Source: Streptomyces sp. ALI-76-A
GTDB taxonomy: Bacteria > Actinomycetota > Actinomycetes > Streptomycetales > Streptomycetaceae
NCBI RefSeq assembly: GCF_030287445.1
Contig: NZ_JASVWB010000002.1
Location: 7,440,001-7,504,000 of the forward strand
Direction of reading: 5' to 3'
DNA: 64,000 nucleotides
The position numbers and the translations under genes were made by a program. Below, piece by piece: positions 26,590 to 34,991 of this stretch. Every line of letters begins with the position of its first letter. The first letter of the stretch is position 1. Under the pieces are notes generated by a model. It saw only the letters and a program-made list of their open reading frames with translations. It searched no databases and was not told where the DNA came from.

Positions 26590-26835
26590 CTACTGTTCAG
26601 CCCGCCTCTCGGCGCCCGTCTCCAGGGAGCCGGGGTCGTCACCGGCGATCCGGCCCACGAACGTCTCGCTGGGCGTCGTCCCCGTCGTGCTGTGCTGGTC
26701 GGCCGCGTCGGCCGCCGGTTCGCCGCCCGTGTCATCCGGCCTGCCCGAATCGACCTGCGCGGCATCCGGGATGGTGGAGGGCCGCTCAGTCCCTTCGCCC
26801 CCGAGGTGTTCACGGATCCATGACCACACAGACAT
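26590..26835 (-). CDS. Small hydrophilic hypothetical protein (81 aa)
   Basis: From ATG 26835, with GGAGG just upstream. The N-terminus is MSVWSWIREHLGGEG, an amphipathic helix, followed by a disordered acidic, Thr/Asp/Glu-rich tail. No family recognised. It stands at the head of a cluster of small polar proteins (27073, 27345) and is oriented away from them. Ribosome binding site and codon usage support translation, but the gene could be dispensable. Confidence 0.55.
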   Translation of the reverse strand: MSVWSWIREHLGGEGTERPSTIPDAAQVDSGRPDDTGGEPAADAADQHSTTGTTPSETFVGRIAGDDPGSLETGAERRAEQ

Positions 26836-27072
26836 GGTGCCTCCAAGGGGAGGTGGGTACCGATGTCGACGGCGTACCCGTCCATGCTGTCGGCACACCT
26901 GTGCGCACGTACCTGATCAAGGGGTCGACGCAGATCTGGAAGTGCGCGGAAGCAGGTGTTTACCAGGCATGGCTGAGGCTAGTCGGTCCTGTGCCGTTGC
27001 CCGTCCCGACGGCCTGGAGGGCGGCCGTCGTGAGACGGGTTCCGCAACGCCCGAGACGAAGAAGGAGTCGTC

Positions 27073-27240
27073 ATGACCGTTCCTGAGGAGAACCGGCCCA
27101 GGACCGAGTCGACTGATGGCGTCCTCACCGAGAAGGACACGACCGGAGCCGAGGAACACGACACGGGTGGCACCGGACGAACGGTCAGGGAGGCCTTCGA
27201 ACAGGCGGGAGTGAGCCCTGACGATTACGAGGAGCAGTGA
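27073..27240 (+). CDS. Small acidic hypothetical protein (55 aa)
   Basis: ATG 27073 is preceded by GAAGGAG with 5-nt spacing. The product is very polar (rich in Glu, Thr, Asp and Gly; starts MTVPEENRPRTEST; ends SPDDYEEQ) with a short helical segment TVREAFEQAGV. No family recognised. It resembles other small stress-type disordered proteins of streptomycetes in composition only. Confidence 0.55.
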   Translation: MTVPEENRPRTESTDGVLTEKDTTGAEEHDTGGTGRTVREAFEQAGVSPDDYEEQ

Positions 27241-27344
27241 ATCGGCATGGACCCGGGGCGTGTCGGAAACGTGTGGATCACTCGTCCGCCGTCGCCGGCC
27301 CGCAGGCCCGCTGCCCTCAAGGCCCCACGACCAGGGAGCTGACC

Positions 27345-27680
27345 ATGACGAAGAACCAGAAGGACCCCCACTCCGAGGGGCAGGCGGCTCAGGCCGCGCA
27401 GGAGGCCCGTAAGGCAGAAGAGGAACGCGCGGAATCCCAGCCGTTCAGCTATCCGTACCCGGAGCGCCGCGCGAACGTCCGGGCCACCCGTCACATCACG
27501 CGGGAAGAGGCCGACGCTGACCTCACTCCAGGCGTCCCGGGCGGTTACGGCAGCACCGGGGGCGGTCAGCCAGGCGGAAGCGCCGGTATCAACCCCGACC
27601 GTGAAGGCACGCTGGACCCGTCCGAGTACGCGGACACGATCGGCGCCGGAGAGGTCGGTACCGATAGCGACCAGGACTGA
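27345..27680 (+). CDS. Hydrophilic hypothetical protein (111 aa)
   Basis: ATG 27345 follows AGGGAG with 5-nt spacing. The product begins MTKNQKDPHSEG, then has a charged helix (AAQAAQEARKAEEERAESQ) and a Gly-rich tail ending VGTDSDQD. No domain recognised; likely disordered. It lies 104 nt after the 55-aa gene and may share a transcript with it. Its stop codon lies inside the first copy of the 42-bp tandem duplication that follows. Confidence 0.6.
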   Translation: MTKNQKDPHSEGQAAQAAQEARKAEEERAESQPFSYPYPERRANVRATRHITREEADADLTPGVPGGYGSTGGGQPGGSAGINPDREGTLDPSEYADTIGAGEVGTDSDQD

Positions 27681-27759
27681 GCGCCCGGACCAGCACAGGC
27701 ACACGGCCGGCCAGGGAACTGAGCGCCCGGACCAGCACAGGCACACGGCCGGCCAGGAA
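27676..27759. repeat. 42-bp tandem duplication
   Basis: Two adjacent 42-bp copies (27676-27717 and 27718-27759) differ at one position near the end. The first copy includes the TGA stop of the upstream gene. Each contains the palindrome GGCCGGCC. This is a recent local duplication next to a transposase relic. Confidence 0.9.
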
Positions 27760-27775
27760 AGAGCAGGACCGGCCC

Positions 27776-27912
27776 GTGTGCTTGTGGTGGTCCTGCATCC
27801 TTGGTCGGCCCTCGATCTGCTCCGGTCTCGGTGCCGACGACAACGGCTCGATCGGCGACCACAGTTGATCCGGCACGATCCACGGACGCGACCGGACACA
27901 GGCGGAAGTCAC
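27776..27912 (-). pseudogene. IS5-family transposase N-terminal relic
   Basis: From GTG 27912 the reverse strand encodes VTSACVRSRPWIVPDQLW then SPIEPL...RPEQIEGRPRMQD. This matches the conserved N-terminus of IS5/IS112-type transposases (SRPWIVPDELW..IEPLLP...GRPR..DR). The family-typical continuation with the DDE domain is absent; the frame degenerates into the tandem repeat region. Only about 45 codons survive. No terminal inverted repeats were found. Confidence 0.6.
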
Positions 27913-28565
27913 ACCGTAGGCGCGTAGGTACCTGGGTCCACCCGTGTGCCGCGTGATCCCGCGCCGGTGAGGCGCCGGCGCTGATGAGGTGCGCGCGGGC
28001 GGCGCGGACGCTCGCGGGTTCGTGCGCGCGGCCGTCCCGGTGGGCTGCGGCCTGGCGCTGAGGCGTGCCGGTCGGTGGTCGCGCCCGGCGGGGAGCAGCC
28101 GTCCACACCGGCCCCTGTCTTGGCCAGAACCGGCACGCTCAGTGACATTGCTTGCGGCGTGGTACGGGCGCCGGAGCCATCGCGGGCGGGCCCGCGAGCC
28201 GGTTGTCGGCCAGCTGTGGGCCATGGTGAGGGCCGGGTCGGCCGCAGGCCGCCGACATCCTCCGTCCTCCCGTGAACGCTTCTGAACAGGTCTGATCGGC
28301 GTCAGGCGCTTTGTGTGCCGAGTTCGCGGAGAGCCCTTCGATCTTTCGTGCGAAGCCTCATACCAGAGCGGGACGCTGCCCGTACCAGTTTGTCAACTGC
28401 CCATCGCGCCGGATGCGTTGCCGACTACTGTCAGTGTCCGTCGGGCGACGCGGGGCCGAGCAGTTCGGTTCTCTCGACCGACGCTCGCATGCGCGTGCCC
28501 GCGGCACGCATTCGCCATGCGCACCTGTCCATCAGGACCGACGGACGAGTACGACGAGGACACCG
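27913..28565. other. Gene-poor stretch between the IS relic and the conservon
   Basis: About 650 bp in which no frame shows a convincing start site, family resemblance or normal amino-acid composition. Together with the relic it looks like decayed mobile-element DNA. The last ~250 bp must contain the promoter of the conservon; AT content rises at 28290-28450. Confidence 0.45.
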
Positions 28566-31418
28566 ATGTCTCACCTCCGCGCACCGGCCGCCCGCGCAGA
28601 CCGCCGTGAGGGCGGGCGCCACGGCCGGCCGGCCGCCCGTGCCGTTCCCGCGCTGCCCGAGACCCACATACGGCCTCAGCTGATGCGTCTCGCCGTGCTG
28701 CCGCCCGTCGCCGTCGCCCTCAGCGGCTGTGCCGCGGTCCTGTTCACCGTGCGCTCCACCGGCGCACGGCCCAGCCTCACGCTCTGGAGCGTGCTCGCCG
28801 GCGCGGTCTCGGTGACCTGTGCGGGCATCCTCATCGCCGCCGTGGCCGCCGATCGGGCCGCCAGGTCCGTGAGCGACCGCATCGGCGCCCTGCGCCGCAG
28901 CAGCGCACGCGGCGAGGCCGACCTCCGGGCCCTGGTCGACGCCCTGCGCCGCGGCGAGGGCCCGCCCCGGCGCAAGCCGCGCAGCGGCCCGCCCGAGGAC
29001 GCCGACGACCTGGAACTGCTCGCCGCCGATCTCGCCCGCGCGCACGACAGCGCGATCAGCGCCGTGGTGCAGGCCGCGCAGCTCTCCAGCCAGGCGGGCA
29101 GCGAACAGAAACTGGAGGTCTTCCTCAACCTGGCCCGACGGCTGCAGTCGCTGGTGCACCGCGAGATCTCCATCCTCGACGAGCTGGAGAACGAGATCGA
29201 GGACCCCGATCTCCTCAAGGGCCTCTTCCACGTCGACCACCTCGCCACCCGCATCCGCCGCCACGCCGAGAACCTCGCCGTGCTCGGCGGCGCCGTCTCG
29301 CGCCGGCAGTGGAGCAACCCGGTCTCCATGACCGAGGTGCTGCGTTCGGCCATCGCCGAGGTCGAGCAGTACTCCCGGGTCAAGCTCGTGCCTCCCATCG
29401 ACGGCGAACTGCGCGGCCACGCCGTCGCCGACGTCATCCATCTGCTGGCCGAACTCGTCGAGAACGCCACGGTGTTCTCCGCCCCGCACACCCAGGTCCT
29501 GCTGCGGGCCAACCTCGTCACCTCGGGGCTCGCCGTCGAGGTCGAGGACCGTGGGCTCGGCATGCCCGTCGGCGAACAGAGCCGGATGAACGCCCTGCTC
29601 GCCGACCCGGACCAGGTCAATGTCGCCAGCCTGCTGGCCGACGGCCGTATCGGGCTGTTCGTCGTCTCGCAGCTCGCCAAGCGGCACGGCATCCACGTCC
29701 GCCTGCAGACCAACATCTACGGCGGGGTCCAGGCCGTGCTCGTCGTACCGCAGGCGCTCCTGGGCACGGTGCCCGGCGCCCCCGGCGTCGTACCGCAGCC
29801 GCCGGACGGCCCGGCGGGCCCGGCCGTGTCGTCCCCGCAGCCCGCGGCCGAGGCAGGGCAGCGGGCCGGCGCGACGACACGGGGTGCCGCGGCGTCGTCG
29901 GCGTCCTCCCGGCCGTCCACCGCACCGCGTCCGCAGCAGAGCGCGCCTCCCGCGCAGCGGGGGGCCAGGGGTGCCACGGGCGCCATGGGGACTGCGGGGG
30001 CCCGGGGGGCGAGCTCCGCTTCCGGACAGGGCGGCGCCTCGGCTGCGAGTCCGGGTGCGGTCGCCGGCTCGGGCGCGGGCGCCGGTCCAGCTGCGGGAGC
30101 GTCGGACGGCAGCGGTCCGCCGCCGCTGCCCGTGCGCGGGGCCCGTGCGGAGCGGCCCACTCCGGCGGAGGCCGTGCCCGGCATCAGGGCCGGCGACCGG
30201 CCTTTCGTCGCGGAGTACACGGTCGCGCCCCCCACTCCGCGCGGTGGTGCCGTGCGCGGCACCATGGGCAAGCCCCAACTGCCCCAGCGACGGGCCCAGG
30301 AGCACATCGCACCCCAGCTGCGCGACGGCCCAGCGCCGCGCCAGGACACCGAGTACCTGGCCGGCCACGACCCTGGTCTGATGGCGGCCTTCCAGCGCGG
30401 TGTCGGCCTCGCCGAGGCGCAGCAGCATCTGGAGGCGGCGTCCGGGGATACGACGGCTTTTGTGGCGCCGCCTCACATGGGGTCGGCCGACGTGGGGCCG
30501 ACCCACACGGCCTCGGCCCGCATGCCCTCGGCCCGCATGCCCTCGGCCGACGTGGCGTCGGCGCACCCGAGGTCGGCGGATATGGGGCCCACCCCTGTCG
30601 CGTCGTCGGACATGTCCTCGACCGACATGTCCTCGACCGGCATGGGGACGACCCGCATGGGCGCGACCGACGTGTCCTGGACCGACGTGTCCCCGACCGA
30701 CGTGTCCCCGACCGACGTGGCGTCGGCGGACACGGAGGCCGCTGACGTGGGGTCGACCCATCTGAGGTCGACCGGCAGGACATCGAGCGGCAGGGCGTCG
30801 ACCGACGTGAGGTCTGCTGACGTGGGGTCGGCCGACACGGGGTACGACCACTTCGGGTCGGCCGACACGGGGCGTGGCCACTTGGAGTCGGCGCACACGA
30901 AGGCGTCCCACATGGAGCCGCGCTCCATGACGCAGGCCCACACAGACACCGTCGACCGGAGTTCAGCGCACTGGGACCCGGCCCACTCGGACGCCGTCCA
31001 CAGGGGGTCCGAGCACATGGGCCCGGCCCTCGCCGACTCCTCGCACACGGGTGCTGTTCACGCGGCCCTCCCTCACACGAACCCGACCTCGCCAGTCGCA
31101 CCGCTTCCGGATCTCGGATCCCCGGACCTGCGCCCCATGGACCCCGCCGACATGACCCCGGCGGCCTCCATGGACGTACGACCCATAGGCGCACGGTCCA
31201 TGGACGCCCGGTCCATCGACCCGTGGCCCATGGACCGGGCCGGTACCGGCGAGGGGCGTTTCCCGCGCGCGGCGCCGGTGGCCCGCGAGGAGCCGGGCGG
31301 GCCGGAGAACGGTCCCGTGCCGGCCCCCGCGCCCGATTCCGACGTCGACCTCCATGCCGACCGCGACCACGATCCCGACCACAGCACCCGGCACGACGGG
31401 AGCGCACCCGCCGGATGA
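28566..31418 (+). CDS. cvnA: Conservon sensor CvnA with pentapeptide-like repeat tail
   Basis: 950 residues. Two membrane helices (~41-62 and ~71-94) anchor the protein. A coiled dimerisation region leads to a histidine-kinase-like ATPase domain: N box LAELVENATVFSAP (~293-306), G box EDRGLGMP (~325), and GLFVVSQLAKRHGI (~361). CvnA proteins act with CvnB-D in a G-protein-like switch at the membrane and usually end in a Pro/Ala-rich tail. Here residues ~405-635 are such a tail, but residues ~637-841 form about 40 five-residue repeats of the type S-A-D-V/M-G or P-T-D-V-S. ATG 28566 has GAGG upstream; the frame is open further 5' but not family-like. Confidence 0.88.
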   Translation: MSHLRAPAARADRREGGRHGRPAARAVPALPETHIRPQLMRLAVLPPVAVALSGCAAVLFTVRSTGARPSLTLWSVLAGAVSVTCAGILIAAVAADRAARSVSDRIGALRRSSARGEADLRALVDALRRGEGPPRRKPRSGPPEDADDLELLAADLARAHDSAISAVVQAAQLSSQAGSEQKLEVFLNLARRLQSLVHREISILDELENEIEDPDLLKGLFHVDHLATRIRRHAENLAVLGGAVSRRQWSNPVSMTEVLRSAIAEVEQYSRVKLVPPIDGELRGHAVADVIHLLAELVENATVFSAPHTQVLLRANLVTSGLAVEVEDRGLGMPVGEQSRMNALLADPDQVNVASLLADGRIGLFVVSQLAKRHGIHVRLQTNIYGGVQAVLVVPQALLGTVPGAPGVVPQPPDGPAGPAVSSPQPAAEAGQRAGATTRGAAASSASSRPSTAPRPQQSAPPAQRGARGATGAMGTAGARGASSASGQGGASAASPGAVAGSGAGAGPAAGASDGSGPPPLPVRGARAERPTPAEAVPGIRAGDRPFVAEYTVAPPTPRGGAVRGTMGKPQLPQRRAQEHIAPQLRDGPAPRQDTEYLAGHDPGLMAAFQRGVGLAEAQQHLEAASGDTTAFVAPPHMGSADVGPTHTASARMPSARMPSADVASAHPRSADMGPTPVASSDMSSTDMSSTGMGTTRMGATDVSWTDVSPTDVSPTDVASADTEAADVGSTHLRSTGRTSSGRASTDVRSADVGSADTGYDHFGSADTGRGHLESAHTKASHMEPRSMTQAHTDTVDRSSAHWDPAHSDAVHRGSEHMGPALADSSHTGAVHAALPHTNPTSPVAPLPDLGSPDLRPMDPADMTPAASMDVRPIGARSMDARSIDPWPMDRAGTGEGRFPRAAPVAREEPGGPENGPVPAPAPDSDVDLHADRDHDPDHSTRHDGSAPAG
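30474..31089 (+). repeat. 15-bp (pentapeptide) repeat tract in cvnA
   Basis: About 40 degenerate 15-bp units in frame. Their translation shows a 5-residue period: small residue, A/T/S, D or H, V/M/T/L, then a variable residue. Examples are SADVG, STDMS, PTDVS, SADTG and SAHTK. The pattern recalls the A(D/N)LXX rule of pentapeptide-repeat proteins, with V/M/T at the position usually held by L/F. The first ~25 units are the most regular, and later units decay to x-x-H-x-x. Confidence 0.8.
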
Positions 31419-31486
31419 CCACCCCCGCGTTCACCCCACCCCCCAGCGCTCCCGCAGACCTTCGTACCTCAAGGAGTCGATCCACC

Positions 31487-31921
31487 ATGGCGAGCGAAGC
31501 GCCGACCGGCCATGTATCCGATCTCGACTGGCTGATGAGCGGCCTCGTGCAGCGCGTCCCGCACACCACCAGCGCGGTGCTCCTGTCCTGCGACGGGCTC
31601 GTGAAGTCCGTGCACGGGCTCGACCCCGACAGCGCCGACCACATGGCGGCTCTGGCCTCCGGCCTGTACTCCCTCGGCCGCAGCGCCGGCGTCCGGTTCG
31701 GCGACGGCGGGGACGTCCGCCAGGTCGTCGTCGAACTCGACGCGACGCTGCTGTTCGTGACCACCGCGGGCTCCGGCACCTGTCTGGCGGTGCTGGCCGG
31801 CCGCGAGGCCGACGCGGCGGTGCTCGGCTACGAGATGGCGATGCTGGTCAAGAGCGTCCGCCCCTACCTGGTGACGGCACCTCGGCAGCACACCGTCGAA
31901 CCCACGGCGATGAGGCCTTGA
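31487..31921 (+). CDS. cvnB: Conservon roadblock/LC7 protein CvnB
   Basis: 144 residues, roadblock/LC7 fold: LDWLMSGLVQRVPHTTSAVLLSCDG, split at the strand turn, then MAALASGLYSLGRSAG and VVVELDATLLFVTTAG. These are the marks of CvnB/MglB-type regulators that act on the partner GTPase. AAGGAG lies 10 nt before ATG 31487. Its stop is 2 nt before the cvnC start. Order and spacing match the canonical cvnABCD operon. Confidence 0.95.
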   Translation: MASEAPTGHVSDLDWLMSGLVQRVPHTTSAVLLSCDGLVKSVHGLDPDSADHMAALASGLYSLGRSAGVRFGDGGDVRQVVVELDATLLFVTTAGSGTCLAVLAGREADAAVLGYEMAMLVKSVRPYLVTAPRQHTVEPTAMRP

Positions 31922-31923
31922 AC

Positions 31924-32295
31924 GTGGCGGCGGCCGGAGACGGGCCCTGGCTCGACGACGCGGCCGGGCGGTTGGTGCGCCCCTTCACGGTCAGCAACGG
32001 TCGTACCCGGCCCACCATCGCGCTCGACCTCCTGTCGCACGTGATGGCCACCGGAGCCACCCCCCTCGGCTACCTCGGCCCCGAGCACGCGCAGGTGCTC
32101 GACATGTGCCGCGCGCCCGTCTCGGTCGCCGAGGTGGCCGCCCATCTGAAGCTGCCGGCGGTGGTCACCAAGGTGCTGCTGTCGGACCTCGTCGACTGCG
32201 GGGCCCTGACCACCAAGCCACCCGAGTTCACCCACAACCCGACAGACCGGGCCCTTCTGGAGGCAGTGCTCGATGGACTACGACGACAGCTCTGA
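31924..32295 (+). CDS. cvnC: Conservon DUF742 protein CvnC
   Basis: 123 residues, DUF742: PWLDDAAGRLVRPFTVSNGR at the N-terminus (20 residues, the family hallmark) and a winged-helix-like C-terminal part (ISV-type segment APVSVAEVAAHLKLP, VVTKVLLSDLVDCGAL). GTG 31924 is preferred; TTG 31918 overlaps the cvnB stop and is possible. The 3' end overlaps cvnD by 23 nt. In the conservon complex CvnC is thought to link the sensor and GTPase. Confidence 0.93.
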   Translation: MAAAGDGPWLDDAAGRLVRPFTVSNGRTRPTIALDLLSHVMATGATPLGYLGPEHAQVLDMCRAPVSVAEVAAHLKLPAVVTKVLLSDLVDCGALTTKPPEFTHNPTDRALLEAVLDGLRRQL

Positions 32296-32872
32296 CCCCT
32301 TTCCCACCGCACTGAAGATCCTGGTGGCGGGCGGGTTCGGAGTAGGCAAGACGACCTTCGTGGGCGCGGTCAGCGAGATCGCGCCGCTCAGTACGGAGGA
32401 ACTGCTCACCACGGTCAGTGCCGCGACCGACAGCCTCGAAGGGATCGAGAACAAGGTCGAGACGACGGTGGCCATGGACTTCGGCCGCATCACCCTCGAC
32501 CGGGAACACGTCCTGTACCTGTTCGGCACGCCCGGGCAGGAGCGGTTCTGGTTCATGTGGGACGAACTCTCCGAGGGAGCCCTCGGCGCGGTCATCCTCG
32601 CCGACACCCGCCGACTGGAGGACTGCTTCGCAGCCGTCGACTTCTTCGAGCAGCGCGGCCTGGGGTTCATCGTCGCGATCAACGAGTTCGACGGCGGGTA
32701 CCGCTACGACCCCGAGGAGGTCCGTGCCGCCATCGACCTCGCCCCGGAGATCCCCATCGTCCGCTGCGACGCCAGGATCTCCAGCTCCGGGGTCCAGACC
32801 CTGCTGACCCTGGTACGCCACCTCATCGCCCACAGCCCGGCCGTCGCGCCGAGTCATGGCGCCCACATGTGA
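32273..32872 (+). CDS. cvnD: Conservon small GTPase CvnD
   Basis: 199 residues. G1/P-loop is GGFGVGKTT (~residues 19-27), G3 is LFGTPGQERF with the Gly/Gln expected, and G4 is the variant NEFD. This is a Ras-like GTPase of the conservon type, the output switch of the CvnABCD set. The start lies inside the end of cvnC, so translation is coupled. The C-terminus is short and has no lipidation box. Confidence 0.95.
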   Translation: MDYDDSSDPFPTALKILVAGGFGVGKTTFVGAVSEIAPLSTEELLTTVSAATDSLEGIENKVETTVAMDFGRITLDREHVLYLFGTPGQERFWFMWDELSEGALGAVILADTRRLEDCFAAVDFFEQRGLGFIVAINEFDGGYRYDPEEVRAAIDLAPEIPIVRCDARISSSGVQTLLTLVRHLIAHSPAVAPSHGAHM

Positions 32873-32932
32873 CCCCCGCACACCCGCAACGGAGCCGCAT
32901 ATGCCGTACGTCCACAGCGACGGAGCCCGCCC

Positions 32933-33508
32933 ATGAGCTACGACCTGCCCCGCCCGGCCGGTCGACTACTGCTCACCCCCGAGGACAAGGAGGCCCCCGC
33001 CCGTGCCCGGCGGCTGGCCTCGCTGGGCCTGGGGGACCATCCGGAGCCCGCCCTCGACGCCTTCGCGTACCACCTCGCCGAGCGAGTCGCCGCGCCGTAC
33101 GCCATGGTCAACTTCGTCGGTGAGCGGCGGCAGTTCTTCGCGGGCCTGCGCGTCCCGGACATCAGACCTCGGGTGAAGGCCGACGGCACCGCACCCGTGG
33201 TGGGCCGCCACATGGAGCGCGACCACGGGTTCTGTCCCCATGTGGTGGTGCGGCGCAAGGCGCTGGTGCTGGAGGACGTCCGCGACTACCCGCGATTCGC
33301 CGGCAACCCGATCGTCGACGAGTACGGCATCCGCTCCTATCTCGGCGCACCCCTGCTCGACAGCGTGGGCATGGTGCTGGGCACCGTGTGCGTCGCCGAC
33401 ATCGAGCCGCGGCCCTGGGGCAGGCCCGGCCTGGAGACCATCAAGGCGGCGGCCGCCGAACTCGTCGTACGACTGGAACGTCGCGAGGGCGACGGACTTC
33501 CGGCTTGA
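32933..33508 (+). CDS. GAF-domain protein
   Basis: 191 residues, nearly all one GAF domain: AYHLAERVAAPYAMVNFVGERRQFFAGL, in parts, then HGFCPHVVVRRKALVLEDVRDYPRF, GIRSYLGAPLLDSVGMVLGTVCVADIEPRPW. The CPH.V pattern is common in actinomycete GAF sensors. It follows cvnD by 60 nt in the same direction and probably belongs to the conservon, where GAF proteins or P450s often occupy this fifth position. Ligand unknown. Confidence 0.88.
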   Translation: MSYDLPRPAGRLLLTPEDKEAPARARRLASLGLGDHPEPALDAFAYHLAERVAAPYAMVNFVGERRQFFAGLRVPDIRPRVKADGTAPVVGRHMERDHGFCPHVVVRRKALVLEDVRDYPRFAGNPIVDEYGIRSYLGAPLLDSVGMVLGTVCVADIEPRPWGRPGLETIKAAAAELVVRLERREGDGLPA

Positions 33509-33787
33509 GGATCCGGTGCCGGGCCACGGACCGCGGTACGGCATACGGCGGCAGGGCAGTACCACGGCGCTCCGGCACCCGGTCCCGCCGACCAGCCGGA
33601 ACCGGGCCCGCCGCCTGCCGCGAAGACCGCCGGAGGGCGTGAAGGAAAGCTGTGGCGGCGCTTAAGAAATCCTCGATGGACCGGGGCGCCGCCGTAGGGC
33701 AGATTGCTACGCGATTCCACCCCTCACCCCGGACGCGGGCGTCTTCGGCATGCCCGTGCCCGGGGCCCGACCTCAGGAGCCGTAGCG

Positions 33788-34816
33788 TTGAAAGCGCTGG
33801 TGAAGGAGAAGGCGGAGCCCGGGCTGTGGCTCGCGGACGTCCCGGAGCCCGCCGTCGGACCCGGCGACGTACTGATCAAGGTGCTGCGTACCGGCATCTG
33901 CGGCACCGACCTGCACATCCGGTCCTGGGACGGGTGGGCGCGGCAGGCGATCCGCACCCCGCTCGTGATCGGGCACGAGTTCGTCGGCGAGGTCGTCGAC
34001 ACCGGGCGGGACGTCGGCGACATCAAGCCGGGCGACCGGGTCAGCGGCGAGGGCCACCTGGTGTGCGGCAGGTGCCGCAACTGTCTGGCCGGGCGGCGGC
34101 ACCTGTGCCGGGCCACGGTCGGGCTCGGCGTCGGCCGTGACGGCGCGTTCGCCGAGTACGTGGCGCTGCCCGCCGCCAACGTGTGGGTGCACCGCGTCCC
34201 GGTCGACCTGGACATCGCCGCGATCTTCGATCCGTTCGGCAACGCCGTCCACACCGCGCTGTCGTTCCCGCTGGTCGGCGAGGACGTCCTGATCACGGGC
34301 GCCGGCCCGATCGGGCTGATGGCCGCCGCGGTGGCCCGGCACGCGGGTGCCCGCAACGTCATGATCACCGATGTGAGCGAGGAGCGGCTGGAACTCGCCC
34401 GCAAGATCGGCGTGAGCCTCGCGCTCGATGTCTCGCGGGCGACGATCGCCGACGGGCAGCGGGACCTCGGCCTGCGCGAGGGCTTCGACATCGGGCTGGA
34501 GATGTCGGGCCGCCCCGAGGCGCTGCGCGACATGATCGCCAACATGACGCACGGCGGCCGGATCGCGATGCTCGGCCTGCCGTCCGAGGAGTTCCCGGTC
34601 GACTGGGCCCGGATCGTCACCTCGATGATCACCCTCAAGGGGATCTACGGCCGCGAGATGTTCGAGACCTGGTACGCGATGTCGGTGCTGCTGGAGGGCG
34701 GCCTCGACCTGGCCCCCGTGATCACCGGCCGGTACGGCTACCGCGACTTCGAGGCGGCGTTCGCGGACGCGGCGAGCGGCCGCGGCGGCAAGGTCATCCT
34801 CGACTGGACCGCGTGA
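33788..34816 (+). CDS. tdh: L-threonine 3-dehydrogenase
   Basis: 342 residues, the standard length, from TTG 33788 with AGGAG 8 nt upstream; the product then starts with [14 protein letters not shown] as in the family. Catalytic zinc ligands are in GICGTDLH and IGHEFVGEV. The structural zinc lobe is [15 protein letters not shown]. The NAD motif is [12 protein letters not shown]. It oxidises L-threonine to 2-amino-3-ketobutyrate. The kbl gene follows, completing the two-step route to glycine and acetyl-CoA. Confidence 0.95.
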   Translation: MKALVKEKAEPGLWLADVPEPAVGPGDVLIKVLRTGICGTDLHIRSWDGWARQAIRTPLVIGHEFVGEVVDTGRDVGDIKPGDRVSGEGHLVCGRCRNCLAGRRHLCRATVGLGVGRDGAFAEYVALPAANVWVHRVPVDLDIAAIFDPFGNAVHTALSFPLVGEDVLITGAGPIGLMAAAVARHAGARNVMITDVSEERLELARKIGVSLALDVSRATIADGQRDLGLREGFDIGLEMSGRPEALRDMIANMTHGGRIAMLGLPSEEFPVDWARIVTSMITLKGIYGREMFETWYAMSVLLEGGLDLAPVITGRYGYRDFEAAFADAASGRGGKVILDWTA

Positions 34817-34991
34817 CCCGCTTCCCACCCGAGCACCGCGCCCGCCGTCGGCCCGGCCCCGCGCCTCCCGGGCAGACACCGCACCCGCTCCCCGTACGAG
34901 CACCCGCACCGCTCTCCGCGCGGCACCCCACACCTCTCTCCGCGCGAGACCCCCGACTCACCCTTCCGTGCCAGGACTTCAGGAGCCTCCC

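Noticed and set aside
26820..27086. 88-codon frame overlapping the promoter side of the small-protein cluster
   Set aside because: Its start lies inside the divergent gene's leader, its product has no consistent composition, and it overlaps the better supported 55-aa gene.
27676..27759. CRISPR-like repeats
   Set aside because: Two directly adjacent copies without spacers; no other array-like spacing was found in the window.
28431..30941. Very long reverse-strand frame (836 codons) opposite cvnA
   Set aside because: It mirrors the repetitive, high-GC cvnA coding strand, has no start site with ribosome binding site, and its product is only Arg/His/Gly repeats.
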